The notes beneath the pieces are model-generated. The model made no database searches, was not told the DNA's origin, and saw only the letters and a program-made list of their open reading frames with translations. 11,831 nt of DNA from an uncultured Aliiroseovarius sp. (GTDB lineage: Bacteria; Pseudomonadota; Alphaproteobacteria; Rhodobacterales; Rhodobacteraceae). The stretch covers positions 1-11,831 of the forward strand of contig CALJDH010000120.1 of NCBI GenBank assembly GCA_938023895.1, written 5' to 3'. Shown here piece after piece: positions 1 to 6,583 of the stretch. Made by a program: the position numbers and the translations under genes. Position 1 is the stretch's first letter, and every line of letters starts with the position of its first letter.

Positions 1-35
1 TCACCCTCTGCCGTTGTCTGGGCCTGATCACTCAT
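1..35 (-). CDS. Possible 5' end of a minus-strand gene (fragment)
   Basis: Reading leftward from an ATG at 35, eleven codons (MSDQAQTTAEG) stay open to the window edge. A weak purine-rich stretch (AGAGAG) lies about 10 bases upstream of the ATG. The start would be divergent from miaA, with about 114 bp between them for two promoters. The fragment is too short to recognise a family, and an 11-codon open stretch can occur by chance, so this is tentative. Confidence 0.3.
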   Translation of the reverse strand, partial: MSDQAQTTAEG

Positions 36-149
36 CTGTTGCCACTCTCTGATTGTCGTGATTGTGTTGCCGGGCAATTTGACCGATTAGGGCCGGATGA
101 TCAATGAGCGATCCGCCCGTTGGGCCGAAAAAAGTAAGGACTACAGCAC

Positions 150-1058
150 GTGTCGACCGCGCAAGACAGCATTCCGGAACTGGCCCGTCAGGTTGGTCGC
201 GACCACCCTGTTCTGATTGTCGGGGCGACGGCTTCGGGTAAGTCTGCGCTGGCGTTGGCCATCGCCGAGGCCTCGGGTGGGGTGATTGTGAACGCCGATG
301 CGCTTCAAGTCTTTGAAAACTGGCGTGTGGTGACGGCCCGTCCGTCAGCCGAGGACGAGGCCCGCGCACCGCATCTGCTGTATGGGCATATTCCGGGGGA
401 TCAGGACTATTCCGTTGGCCATTGGCTGCGCGAGGTTGCGCCGATCCTTGAAGGTCCGCGACGACCGATCATCGTGGGCGGCACCGGGTTGAACCTTACC
501 GCGTTGACCGAAGGGCTGGCCGATATTCCCCTGACCCCGCCCGCCATTCGCAAGGATGGCGAAGCGCGATTTGCCGAGGGTGGATTGCCCGCCCTTCTGG
601 CCGATCTGGACCCGGACACGTTGGCCCGCATCGACACACGCAACCCCGCCCGTGTCGCCCGCGCGTGGGAGGTTCAGCACACCACCGGGCGCGGTTTGGC
701 CAGTTGGCAGGATGACACCCCGCCGCCGCTTCTGCCCCTTTCGTCTGCGCGCGCCTTCCATCTGGACGCCGAGCGGGACTGGTTGCGCGACCGGATCGAA
801 CGGCGTTTCGACATCATGTTGGACGAAGGCGCGCTGGACGAAGCCCGCCAGAACCTTGCAACGTGGGACCCCAAGGCGCCGTCCTCGAAAGCCATCGGCG
901 CGCCTGAACTGATCGCCCACTTGAAAGGCCAGATGTCGCTGGACGAAGCCCGCCAAGCGGCCATCATCGCAAGCCAGCAATATGCCAAACGTCAGCGCAC
1001 GTGGTTCCGCAAACGGATGCGAAACTGGCAAGTGATTCCCTTAGGCGCAGACCGCTGA
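150..1058 (+). CDS. miaA: tRNA dimethylallyltransferase MiaA
   Basis: MiaA transfers the dimethylallyl group of DMAPP to N6 of adenosine 37 in tRNAs that read UNN codons; it is cytoplasmic. The 302-residue length is normal. Visible features are the P-loop GATASGKS (residues 25-32), NADALQVF (48-55), the substrate segment IIVGGTGLN (107-115), the [11 protein letters not shown] region (165-175) and the tRNA-contact helix [11 protein letters not shown] (277-287). The motif that is often GTAKP reads VTARP (61-65), which I recall as usual in Rhodobacteraceae. The start is GTG, chosen because AAGGA at 136-140 sits 9 bases upstream and because the P-loop is at its normal distance from the N-terminus. 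A TTGACC hexamer at 79-84 could be a -35 element, but I see no good -10. The next gene is 151 bp away, so miaA is probably transcribed alone. Confidence 0.95.
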   Translation: MSTAQDSIPELARQVGRDHPVLIVGATASGKSALALAIAEASGGVIVNADALQVFENWRVVTARPSAEDEARAPHLLYGHIPGDQDYSVGHWLREVAPILEGPRRPIIVGGTGLNLTALTEGLADIPLTPPAIRKDGEARFAEGGLPALLADLDPDTLARIDTRNPARVARAWEVQHTTGRGLASWQDDTPPPLLPLSSARAFHLDAERDWLRDRIERRFDIMLDEGALDEARQNLATWDPKAPSSKAIGAPELIAHLKGQMSLDEARQAAIIASQQYAKRQRTWFRKRMRNWQVIPLGADR

Positions 1059-1067
1059 CCTCCGAAC

Positions 1068-1113
1068 TTATCCACAGTCCCAATTCTATTCTTGTGGAAG
1101 ACTCTGTGGAAAA
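1068..1113. promoter_or_regulatory. DnaA-box-like sites with inverted repeat
   Basis: TTATCCACA at 1068-1076 matches the classical DnaA box exactly. TGTGGAAAA at 1105-1113 is a one-mismatch box in the opposite orientation, and TGTGGAAG at 1093-1100 is a weaker third copy. TCCACAG (1071-1077) and CTGTGGA (1104-1110) form a perfect 7-bp inverted repeat. The rightmost copy overlaps the candidate -35 element of the downstream regulator. DnaA binding here is inferred from sequence only; nothing else suggests a replication origin. Confidence 0.4.
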
Positions 1114-1135
1114 GTTGTAATCTGTCAAAAATAAT
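1107..1135 (+). promoter_or_regulatory. Candidate sigma-70-type promoter of the AraC regulator
   Basis: TGGAAA at 1107-1112 (4 of 6 to TTGACA) and AATAAT at 1130-1135 (5 of 6 to TATAAT) are separated by 17 bp. Transcription would start near 1142 and give a leader of about 68 bases. A GANTC site (GACTC, 1100-1104) lies just upstream. Confidence 0.4.
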
Positions 1136-1169
1136 GAGACAGGTCGAACAGAGTAAGCTAGCGATTGGG

Positions 1170-1189
1170 CAGTAAGAGTTGTTTTACTG
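1170..1189 (+). other. Small hairpin or operator-like inverted repeat in the regulator leader
   Basis: CAGTAA (1170-1175) and TTACTG (1184-1189) are perfectly complementary. The stem extends to 8 bp if one G-U pair is allowed, with a GTTG loop. It lies 20 bases before the AraC start, so it could be an autoregulatory operator or a leader hairpin. It lacks a T-run and so does not look like a terminator. Confidence 0.3.
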
Positions 1190-1209
1190 GCTACGAAGAT
1201 TGCGTTCTA

Positions 1210-2016
1210 ATGACCGATACACATCCACAGAATTCCTCGTTTCGTGCCCTTCCAATTGCCCGTTTGGGTCTTGGTGGTCGGTGGCGCACCGAGGCCATGC
1301 GCTCGTACGGGGCGCCGGTCCTGTTGTGGTTTACCCGTGGACAGGGTCGCATCACCATAAATGGTGTGACCTCGGGCTATGGTCCGCACAACTGTATCTA
1401 TCTTCCTGCCGGCACGATGCACGGATTCGAGATGAGCACGCAGGTCTCTGGGACGATCATCGTGTTCCCTCAGGACAGCGAAGCGCAGCTGGGGCTTCCC
1501 GGCGATTCCGTACATTTACGTCTGCGTGACGCGGATCGTCAGATCGAACTCAGCAATCTTGTCGACAACTTGCAACGCGAGATGGAGAAAGGCACGTCAC
1601 GGGCCACCCGTGCCATGATGTGCCATGCCGGTCTGATCTCGGTGTGGCTGGATCGTCAGGTGGAAGCCCTTGATGATAATGACGCAAAACCCAAAACCGG
1701 TCAGCGACTTGTAAATGCATACACCGCTCTTGTTGAACAGGACTTCCACAGCTCGAAAACCGTGCGGGACTATGCGGCAGATCTTGGCATCACCCCCACG
1801 CACCTGTCGCGCGTATGCAATAATGCCTGCGGGCGCCCGGCGTCTGCCATTTTGCAAGACCGCGTTACATATGAAGCACGGCGCCTACTGATCGAAACCC
1901 GCGTGCCGATCAAAGACATTGCGGCCTCTCTTGGGTTTACCTCAGCGGCATATTTTACCCGCGCGTTCCAGAAGCAAACCGGGCAGACACCCTCGGCCTT
2001 CCGCAAGCGGGGATAA
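1210..2016 (+). CDS. AraC-family transcriptional regulator, cupin sensor domain
   Basis: A 268-residue protein with the two-part AraC layout. The N-terminal cupin-like ligand domain covers about residues 25-90, including the PAGTMHGFE segment typical of the barrel. The C-terminal DNA-binding domain has two helix-turn-helix motifs, at about 184-208 (TVRDYAADLGITPTHLSRV) and 233-265 (IKDIAASLGFTSAAYFTRAF), ending in the family's TPSAFR signature. Such proteins usually activate genes in response to a small molecule; the ligand cannot be read from sequence. I chose ATG 1210; the frame stays open to a TTG at 1165, but the extra 15 residues resemble no cupin N-terminus. The Shine-Dalgarno is weak (GAAG about 13 bases upstream). 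The VOC gene 94 bp downstream on the same strand is the nearest candidate target. Confidence 0.85.
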   Translation: MTDTHPQNSSFRALPIARLGLGGRWRTEAMRSYGAPVLLWFTRGQGRITINGVTSGYGPHNCIYLPAGTMHGFEMSTQVSGTIIVFPQDSEAQLGLPGDSVHLRLRDADRQIELSNLVDNLQREMEKGTSRATRAMMCHAGLISVWLDRQVEALDDNDAKPKTGQRLVNAYTALVEQDFHSSKTVRDYAADLGITPTHLSRVCNNACGRPASAILQDRVTYEARRLLIETRVPIKDIAASLGFTSAAYFTRAFQKQTGQTPSAFRKRG

Positions 2017-2058
2017 ATTTCGCCCTGCCCCACAATCAGAAACTTCACATATAAAACG

Positions 2059-2087
2059 TTGCAAATGAAATGAATGATGTGTATATC
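2059..2087 (+). promoter_or_regulatory. Candidate promoter of the VOC gene
   Basis: TTGCAA at 2059-2064 and TATATC at 2082-2087 are separated by exactly 17 bp. Transcription would start near 2094, only about 17 bases before the start codon and just ahead of an ideal Shine-Dalgarno, AAGGAGG at 2097-2103. The surrounding 50 bp are distinctly AT-rich. Confidence 0.4.
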
Positions 2088-2110
2088 CTCGTTCAAAAGG
2101 AGGAGCGCTC

Positions 2111-2653
2111 ATGAAAATCGAACAGATTCACCACGTCGCATACCGCTGTAAGGACGCGAAAGAGACCGTCGAATGGTACGGTAAAATGTTGAAAATGGAC
2201 TTCATTCTGGCCATCGCAGAAAACCACGTCCCCTCGACCCACGAGCCGGATCCCTACATGCACGTGTTCCTCGATGCCGGGAACGAGAATGTGCTGGCAT
2301 TCTTTGAACTGCCCACCAAGCCTGAAATGGGCCGTGACCCGAACACGCCGATTTGGGTTCAGCACATTGCCTTCAAGGTGAAGGATCGCGCGGAACTAAT
2401 TGAATTCAAAGAACATCTAGAAGCCAATGGCGTCGATGTTCTGGGTGTCACCGACCACTCCATCTTCCATTCGATCTATTTCTTCGACCCCAATGGACAC
2501 CGCGTCGAACTGGCCTGCCCGGATCCCGAAGAAGAAGCCATGCTCAAGCGCATGGACGAAGTGAAGTGGGACATGCTGAACGAATGGTCCGAGACCAAGC
2601 GCGCACCCAAGCACGCAGAATGGCTGCACAAGAAAGAACTGTCAGACGTCTGA
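2111..2653 (+). CDS. VOC-fold metalloprotein (glyoxalase/extradiol dioxygenase superfamily)
   Basis: A 180-residue protein with two paired beta-alpha-beta-beta-beta modules of the vicinal oxygen chelate fold. The expected metal ligands are all visible: H8 (HHVAYRC) and E66 (FFELP) in the first half, H85 (VQHIAFKV) and E133 (GHRVELAC) in the second. This His-Glu-His-Glu set resembles glyoxalase I, but many VOC enzymes share it, so the substrate is unknown. After about residue 140 there is a charged helical tail (EEEAMLKRMDEVKWDMLNEW) beyond the minimal fold, perhaps for dimerisation. An ideal Shine-Dalgarno (AAGGAGG, 7 bases upstream) predicts high expression. It has its own promoter, lies downstream of an AraC regulator, and is followed 65 bp later by an ABM-family gene, so an oxidative or detoxifying role is possible but inferred. 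Confidence 0.85.
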   Translation: MKIEQIHHVAYRCKDAKETVEWYGKMLKMDFILAIAENHVPSTHEPDPYMHVFLDAGNENVLAFFELPTKPEMGRDPNTPIWVQHIAFKVKDRAELIEFKEHLEANGVDVLGVTDHSIFHSIYFFDPNGHRVELACPDPEEEAMLKRMDEVKWDMLNEWSETKRAPKHAEWLHKKELSDV

Positions 2654-2662
2654 ACAGCAAAG

Positions 2663-2691
2663 CTGACACGCAACTTCGATTGAATTATGCA
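2663..2691 (+). promoter_or_regulatory. Candidate proximal promoter of the ABM gene
   Basis: CTGACA at 2663-2668 (5 of 6 to TTGACA) and TATGCA at 2686-2691 (weak, 3 of 6) are 17 bp apart. Transcription would start near 2698, inside the left arm of the hairpin that follows. Such a transcript could not fold the full hairpin. Confidence 0.27.
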
Positions 2692-2721
2692 TGGGCGTAT
2701 CTTTGAAAGGATGCGCCCATG
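2690..2721 (+). promoter_or_regulatory. Hairpin enclosing Shine-Dalgarno and start codon of the ABM gene
   Basis: The left arm CATGGGCGTAT (2690-2700) pairs with ATGCGCCCATG (2711-2721) over 11 bp with one U-G wobble. The stem continues through C2701-G2710, U2702-G2709 and U2703-A2708 to a UGAA tetraloop, giving 14 bp in all. The Shine-Dalgarno AAGGA (2707-2711) and start codon ATG (2719-2721) both lie within it. A TCTTTT run follows at 2722-2727, so the element also resembles an intrinsic terminator or attenuator. At DNA level it could equally be an operator. Confidence 0.6.
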
Positions 2722-3072
2722 TCTTTTGACGAAACCCGTTTTGCCCCCTTGCCCGAACCGCCCTATTACGCGGTGATTTTCACCAATCAGCTCACCTCGA
2801 CGGTTCAAGGTTACGAACAGATGGCCGACAAGATTGTCGAACTGGCGCAGGCACAGCAAGGCTATATCGGGGTCGAGAGCACGCGCGATGCGTTTGGGGT
2901 TGGGATCACCGTGTCTTATTGGCGCGACGAGGCTGCGATTTCGGCATGGAAAGCCGATGTTGATCATCTGATGGCGCAGAAACTGGGGCAGACCCGCTGG
3001 TACGCACAGTATCATCTTCGCGTCGCCAAGGTCGAACGTGCCTATTCCGGACCCGAAGGACGCGCGCTTTAG
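2719..3072 (+). CDS. Antibiotic biosynthesis monooxygenase (ABM) family protein
   Basis: A 117-residue single-domain protein. The stretch from [10 protein letters not shown] (about 16-25) through [24 protein letters not shown] (about 34-57) to [14 protein letters not shown] (about 67-80) matches the ferredoxin-like ABM layout. The family includes cofactor-free quinol monooxygenases and haem-degrading enzymes; the W and H around residues 80-86 ([12 protein letters not shown]) are common there, but the substrate cannot be assigned. The start follows AAGGA (7-base spacing) and gives the normal short N-terminal lead before the domain. Both ribosome-binding elements are inside a hairpin. The stop TAG (3070-3072) overlaps the stop of the convergent transglycosylase by 3 bases within TAGCTA. 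Confidence 0.75.
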   Translation: MSFDETRFAPLPEPPYYAVIFTNQLTSTVQGYEQMADKIVELAQAQQGYIGVESTRDAFGVGITVSYWRDEAAISAWKADVDHLMAQKLGQTRWYAQYHLRVAKVERAYSGPEGRAL

Positions 3073-3677
3073 CTACCTAGAATGGCCTTCACGTAGCCCT
3101 GCGTTTCCTTGTAAGGCGGAACGCCATTGTATTTGGCCACGGCCTCGGGGCCAGCGTTATAAGCGGCCAAAGCAAGGCGCCATGAGCGGAAACGGTCATA
3201 TTGCTGACGCAGATAACGCGCCCCGCCTTCCAAATTCTGCGAAGGGTTCCACGGGTCGACCCCAAGCTTTCGGGCGGTAAACGGCATCAGCTGCGCAAGC
3301 CCAATGGCGCCTGCATGGCTTTTCGCTTTGGGGTTCCAGCCGCTTTCCTGCTGAACCAGTCGCAGGAACAGATCCTCGGGGATGCCATGTTGGCGCGCCG
3401 CCGCTTGTGCGATGGGCAGGAATTGGCCTTTGTAGTTCCCCGAATAACTGGGAATGCCATAGCTGGTTGGCGTTTTCGGTGCGTTTGGCGTCAGCTTGAT
3501 CGAGTTCGAATATTGCTGTGCGGCACGGGAATCCAGAACGTTTACCTGAGACTTAAATGCACTTCGACCGCCCGAACTGCCAAACAGGCTTTCGGCCATA
3601 GCGATATTTCGTGGTGCTTCCATGGCAAGGGCTGCAATAATGCTTAGCCCGGCGACTGTGAAAACTCTTTGGCGCAA
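3069..3677 (-). CDS. Exported lytic transglycosylase, SLT domain
   Basis: Cleaves the MurNAc-GlcNAc bond of peptidoglycan in the periplasm to leave 1,6-anhydroMurNAc ends. The 202-residue product begins with a signal peptide (arginines at 2 and 4, hydrophobic core about 5-18, likely cleavage after AMA near 28). A low-complexity linker runs to about 83. The SLT domain (about 84-200) has catalytic glutamate E111 in QQESGWNP, then GLAQLMP (126-132) and AAYNAG (171-176), which are the family signatures. The start is TTG at 3677, accepted because it gives a complete signal peptide; the next in-frame ATG would remove its core. G-rich sequence (GGGGGCGGAG) lies just upstream. It is a single gene, divergent from ssb and convergent with the ABM gene. 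Close MltE/Slt-like subfamily placement is not possible by eye. Confidence 0.88.
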   Translation of the reverse strand: MRQRVFTVAGLSIIAALAMEAPRNIAMAESLFGSSGGRSAFKSQVNVLDSRAAQQYSNSIKLTPNAPKTPTSYGIPSYSGNYKGQFLPIAQAAARQHGIPEDLFLRLVQQESGWNPKAKSHAGAIGLAQLMPFTARKLGVDPWNPSQNLEGGARYLRQQYDRFRSWRLALAAYNAGPEAVAKYNGVPPYKETQGYVKAILGS

Positions 3678-3706
3678 TGCTCCGCCCCCAACTTGAATAC
3701 AGCGAC

Positions 3707-3735
3707 AATATAGGGGCTAGTTGTCCCGCTGGGAA
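3707..3735 (-). promoter_or_regulatory. Candidate promoter of the lytic transglycosylase
   Basis: On the minus strand TTCCCA (3735-3730, 4 of 6) and TATATT (3712-3707, 5 of 6) are 17 bp apart. Transcription would start near 3700, about 23 bases before the TTG start. A GAGTC site (3736-3740, a GANTC methylation motif) abuts the -35 element. Confidence 0.4.
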
Positions 3736-3857
3736 GAGTCGCGCGATCAATCGGGCGAAATGAAGCGCATTCAGGAAATCCCAGCATAGAAATCGCGTTC
3801 CCCTCGCCGTCAGATGGTGTAACCATATGGCCCAACTTAGAATCGAAAGGACGCAGG

Positions 3858-4367
3858 ATGGCAGGTTCGCTTAACAAGGTCATGCTTATTGGTAATCTGG
3901 GTGCAGATCCCGAGGTACGGACCTTCCAGAATGGTGGCAAAGTGTGCAACCTGCGCATTGCAACCTCGGAAACCTGGAAAGACCGCAACACCGGCGAACG
4001 TCGCGAGAAAACCGAATGGCACACCGTGTCCGTGTTCTCGGAAGGTTTGGTCCGCGTGTGCGAGCAATTCTTGCGCAAAGGCTCGAAAGTTTATGTCGAG
4101 GGCCAGCTGCAGACCCGCAAGTGGCAGGACCAATCTGGCAATGACCGCTATTCGACCGAAGTTGTGCTACAAGGGTTTAACGGCACGCTGACAATGCTGG
4201 ATGGTCGCAGCGGTGGCCAAGGCGGTGGCGGTCAAGGTGGCGGCTATGGCGGAGGTCAAGGTGGCTACGGCGGCGGCAACCAAGGCGGTGGCTTTGGTGG
4301 TGGTGGCCAAGGTGGCGGCGGCCCGGCCCCGGCAGGCGGCGGTTTCGACGACGAAATCCCGTTCTAA
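3858..4367 (+). CDS. ssb: Single-stranded DNA-binding protein
   Basis: SSB coats single-stranded DNA in replication, recombination and repair. The 169-residue protein has the OB fold at about 4-113, starting with [16 protein letters not shown]. Its aromatic stacking residues are W40, W54 and F60, at the same numbers as in E. coli SSB, plus W89. A glycine- and glutamine-rich linker (117-162) leads to the acidic tip DDEIPF (164-169) that recruits partner proteins. The start ATG follows AAAGGA at 3847-3851. A 13-bp imperfect palindrome (ATGGT-GTA-ACCAT, 3814-3826) and a GAATC site (3840-3844) lie in the upstream gap. I see no clear alphaproteobacterial LexA box (GTTC-N7-GTTC). A membrane protease gene follows after 27 bp, so the two may be cotranscribed. 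Confidence 0.97.
   Translation: MAGSLNKVMLIGNLGADPEVRTFQNGGKVCNLRIATSETWKDRNTGERREKTEWHTVSVFSEGLVRVCEQFLRKGSKVYVEGQLQTRKWQDQSGNDRYSTEVVLQGFNGTLTMLDGRSGGQGGGGQGGGYGGGQGGYGGGNQGGGFGGGGQGGGGPAPAGGGFDDEIPF
4206..4343 (+). repeat. Glycine-rich coding repeat in the ssb linker
   Basis: About 46 codons of near-repeating GGTGGC/CAAGGC units encode GGQGGG- and GGGYGG-like peptides between the OB fold and the acidic tip of SSB. Such tracts change length easily by slippage, so linker length may vary between strains. The repeat also creates long spurious open frames on both strands. Confidence 0.8.
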
Positions 4368-4394
4368 AACGAACACAAAAGAAGGAGGCGCACG

Positions 4395-5465
4395 ATGTCA
4401 TGGTCATTTCCTATCGGGCGCCTCTTTGGCTCGCAGTTGCGCGTCCATGTGACGTTTTTCCTGCTGCTGGCCTTCATTGGCGCCTCAACCTGGTCTGAAC
4501 AAGGACCCGAGGCCGCGCTCTGGACCATCGTCTTTATTCTTCTTCTCTTCGCATGTGTCGTGGCCCACGAGTTCGGTCACGCCCTGATGGCGCGTCGCTT
4601 CGGCATTCGTACACCCGACGTGACGCTTCTGCCCATCGGCGGGCTGGCGCGGCTCGAGCGGATGCCTGAAAATCCACGGCAGGAAATCTTGGTGGCCTTG
4701 GCGGGACCGGCCGTGAACGTGGTGATCTGGGCGGTTCTGACGCTATTGATTGGCGCCCCGACCGAGACCGAGCAACTGACCGGCATGGCGATCACGCCGT
4801 CCACCCTGCCCTCGCAACTGGCGACGCTGAACCTGATCCTGGCGGTGTTCAATATGGTCCCGGCTTTCCCTATGGATGGCGGGCGCGTGCTGCGTGCGGT
4901 CTTGTCGATGTTCACCGATCGTGTGAGGGCAACGCGTATCGCGGCGGGGGCCGGTCAGATGGTGGCCTTCCTGATGGCGCTGACGGGCTTGATGTCCGGC
5001 AACCTGATGCTGGTGCTGATCGCTGGTTTCATTTTTATCGCTGCTGGTGGTGAAAGTGCGGACGTCGCCATGCGCGACGTGGCGCGCAAGCTGATGGCGC
5101 GTGATGCGATGATCACGGAATACGAAAGCCTGCGTCCCGAAGATCCCATCGCCCTTGCGGCAACCACGCTGATCCGCACCACGCAGCACGAATTTCCAGT
5201 GCTCGACAGCGAGGGCCATCTGGCCGGGTTCCTGACGCGCGAAGCCCTGTTTCATGCGATGGCCGAGGGGGCCGCGGACACCCGTGTTGGCGATGTGATG
5301 AAAAGCGTTCCGGCCGCCGCGCTGACGGACGGGCTCGAGATGATCTTGGAGCGGATGGGCACCTCGCCAACCGTGGCGGTTCTGGACGCTGAGGGGCATC
5401 TGCTGGGCTATATCACCCGCGAAAACGTGGGCGAGCTGATGGTGATCGCCAACGCACGCAAGTGA
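4395..5465 (+). CDS. Site-2 protease family (M50) membrane metalloprotease with two CBS domains
   Basis: A 356-residue membrane protein of the Rv2869/SpoIVFB-like M50 group that cleaves substrates within or near the membrane. The zinc motif HEFGH is at 58-62 in a hydrophobic segment (about 43-66), and the third ligand D161 lies in FPMDGGR (158-164), preceded by NMVPAF. Other membrane segments are at about 18-31, 101-120, 140-157 and 185-217. Two CBS domains follow, at about 236-292 and 299-355 (the latter with PTVAVLDAEGHLLGYITREN). CBS pairs usually bind adenine nucleotides, which suggests protease control by energy state; that is inference. The Shine-Dalgarno AAGGAGG (4382-4388) fixes the ATG start. 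The gene sits 27 bp after ssb and converges on aroB with a 8-bp gap. The substrate is unknown. Confidence 0.92.
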   Translation: MSWSFPIGRLFGSQLRVHVTFFLLLAFIGASTWSEQGPEAALWTIVFILLLFACVVAHEFGHALMARRFGIRTPDVTLLPIGGLARLERMPENPRQEILVALAGPAVNVVIWAVLTLLIGAPTETEQLTGMAITPSTLPSQLATLNLILAVFNMVPAFPMDGGRVLRAVLSMFTDRVRATRIAAGAGQMVAFLMALTGLMSGNLMLVLIAGFIFIAAGGESADVAMRDVARKLMARDAMITEYESLRPEDPIALAATTLIRTTQHEFPVLDSEGHLAGFLTREALFHAMAEGAADTRVGDVMKSVPAAALTDGLEMILERMGTSPTVAVLDAEGHLLGYITRENVGELMVIANARK

Positions 5466-5468
5466 CTT

Positions 5469-5494
5469 GAGGCTTAGGCGTCTGCCAAAGCCTC
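5469..5494. terminator. Hairpin between convergent protease and aroB genes
   Basis: GAGGCTTAGGC (5469-5479) pairs with GCCAAAGCCTC (5484-5494): 10 bp with one A-A mismatch and a GTCT loop. It spans the aroB stop codon at the meeting point of two convergent genes, so it could end transcription from both sides. No T-run follows on either strand, so it is not a textbook intrinsic terminator. Confidence 0.4.
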
Positions 5495-6583
5495 GGTTAG
5501 CACGTCCTTGACCACGCCCATGTCGACGTCATCGGCCACGAAAGCGTCTCCGATCGACCGGGCCAGAATGAAGCGTAGCTTGCCCTGCACAACCTTTTTG
5601 TCCTGTGCCATCAGCGCGATCAGACCATCCGCATCCGGCAGATCGCCCGGAATGTCGCGGATGTCCTTCTTCATACCCATCGCTGCCAAGTGCTCGCGGA
5701 AACGCGAGGGGCTTTCCTGGCTCATCAGCCCCAATCGGGCCGAGGTTTCGAACGCCAGCGCGCAGCCAATGGCAACGCCTTCGCCATGCAGCAGACGGTC
5801 CGAATAGCCCGTCGCGGCCTCAAGCGCGTGACCAAACGTATGGCCAAGGTTCAGAAGTGCGCGGTCGCCCTGTTCTGTTTCGTCGCGCACCACGATGTCG
5901 GCCTTCATCTGAACCGACCAGCGCACGGCTTCTTCGCGCAACGCCAAGTCACCCGCCGCCAACGCAGGCCCGTTGACTTCGAGCCAGTCGAAGAACGACG
6001 CGTCGCCCAGACCGCCATATTTCACGACCTCGCCATATCCTGCCAGAAAATCACGAGGCTTCAGCGTGCCCAGCACGTCGATATCCGCCAGTACCAGCGA
6101 GGGTTGGTGGAACGCTCCAATCAGGTTCTTGCCTTGTGGCGCGTTGATCCCGGTCTTGCCCCCGACCGAACTGTCTACCTGCGCCAGCAGGGATGTCGGC
6201 AGTTGCACGAAGCGCACGCCACGGCGCAGGATCGCGGCGGCAAAGCCAACGAGGTCTCCGATCACACCGCCGCCAAAGGCCAGCACCACATCTTTGCGCT
6301 CGACCTTTTGCTCCAGCAGCCATTCGACGGTCTGCATCAGATAGGGCCAGCTTTTGGTGCTTTCCCCGGGAGGCAAGATTAGCGCTTCCGAGGCAATCCC
6401 CTCGGTCGACAGCCCCGCTTTCAATGCATCCAGATGCAGACCCGCGACCGTTTCCTCGGTCACGATCCAGACTTTTGGGCGTGGCAGCAAAGGGGCGATT
6501 TCGGCCCCTGCACGCGCGATTAAACCCGGCGCAATGCGGACGTCATAGGCGCGGTCATCCAAGGGGACATGAACGGTAGTCAT
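5474..6583 (-). CDS. aroB: 3-dehydroquinate synthase
   Basis: Converts DAHP to 3-dehydroquinate, the second step of the shikimate pathway, using NAD and a divalent metal in the cytoplasm. The 369-residue length is standard. Visible motifs are PPGESTKS (71-78), the nucleotide loop GGGVIGD (104-110), QLPTSLLAQVDSSVGGKTGIN (127-147, substrate site) and GKNLIGAFHQP (151-161). Metal ligands are expected from E185 (GYGEVVK), the GHTFGH motif (247-252) and H266 (LLHGEGVAIG). Its ATG (6583-6581) shares ATGA with the stop of aroK, so translation of the two is coupled. The aroK-aroB order is common in proteobacteria and puts two steps of one pathway in one transcript. The 3' end carries a hairpin. Confidence 0.97.
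   Translation of the reverse strand: MTTVHVPLDDRAYDVRIAPGLIARAGAEIAPLLPRPKVWIVTEETVAGLHLDALKAGLSTEGIASEALILPPGESTKSWPYLMQTVEWLLEQKVERKDVVLAFGGGVIGDLVGFAAAILRRGVRFVQLPTSLLAQVDSSVGGKTGINAPQGKNLIGAFHQPSLVLADIDVLGTLKPRDFLAGYGEVVKYGGLGDASFFDWLEVNGPALAAGDLALREEAVRWSVQMKADIVVRDETEQGDRALLNLGHTFGHALEAATGYSDRLLHGEGVAIGCALAFETSARLGLMSQESPSRFREHLAAMGMKKDIRDIPGDLPDADGLIALMAQDKKVVQGKLRFILARSIGDAFVADDVDMGVVKDVLTEALADA

Noticed and set aside
1..35. Assigning the left-edge fragment to acetolactate synthase (ilv) as a known miaA neighbour
   Set aside because: Eleven residues show no diagnostic motif, so any name would be a guess.
345..1031. A 228-residue minus-strand protein opposite miaA
   Set aside because: It is the antisense frame of a well-supported high-GC gene and has no recognisable domain or ribosome-binding site.
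1068..1142. A chromosomal replication origin at the DnaA-box-like cluster
   Set aside because: Only one exact box, no AT-rich unwinding region of adequate length, and no origin-linked genes such as dnaA, hemE, parAB or gidA nearby.
3814..3830. LexA operator upstream of ssb
   Set aside because: The ATGGT-GTA-ACCAT palindrome does not match GTTC-N7-GTTC or the gamma-type CTGT-N8-ACAG box; no SOS control can be claimed.
4167..4452. Alanine- or arginine-rich small proteins in the ssb 3' region on both strands
   Set aside because: These are by-products of the glycine-codon repeat in ssb; they lack start signals and sensible composition.
5690..6382. A 230-residue plus-strand protein opposite aroB
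   Set aside because: Antisense frame of aroB, rich in Gln, His and Arg, typical of a shadow in high-GC DNA.
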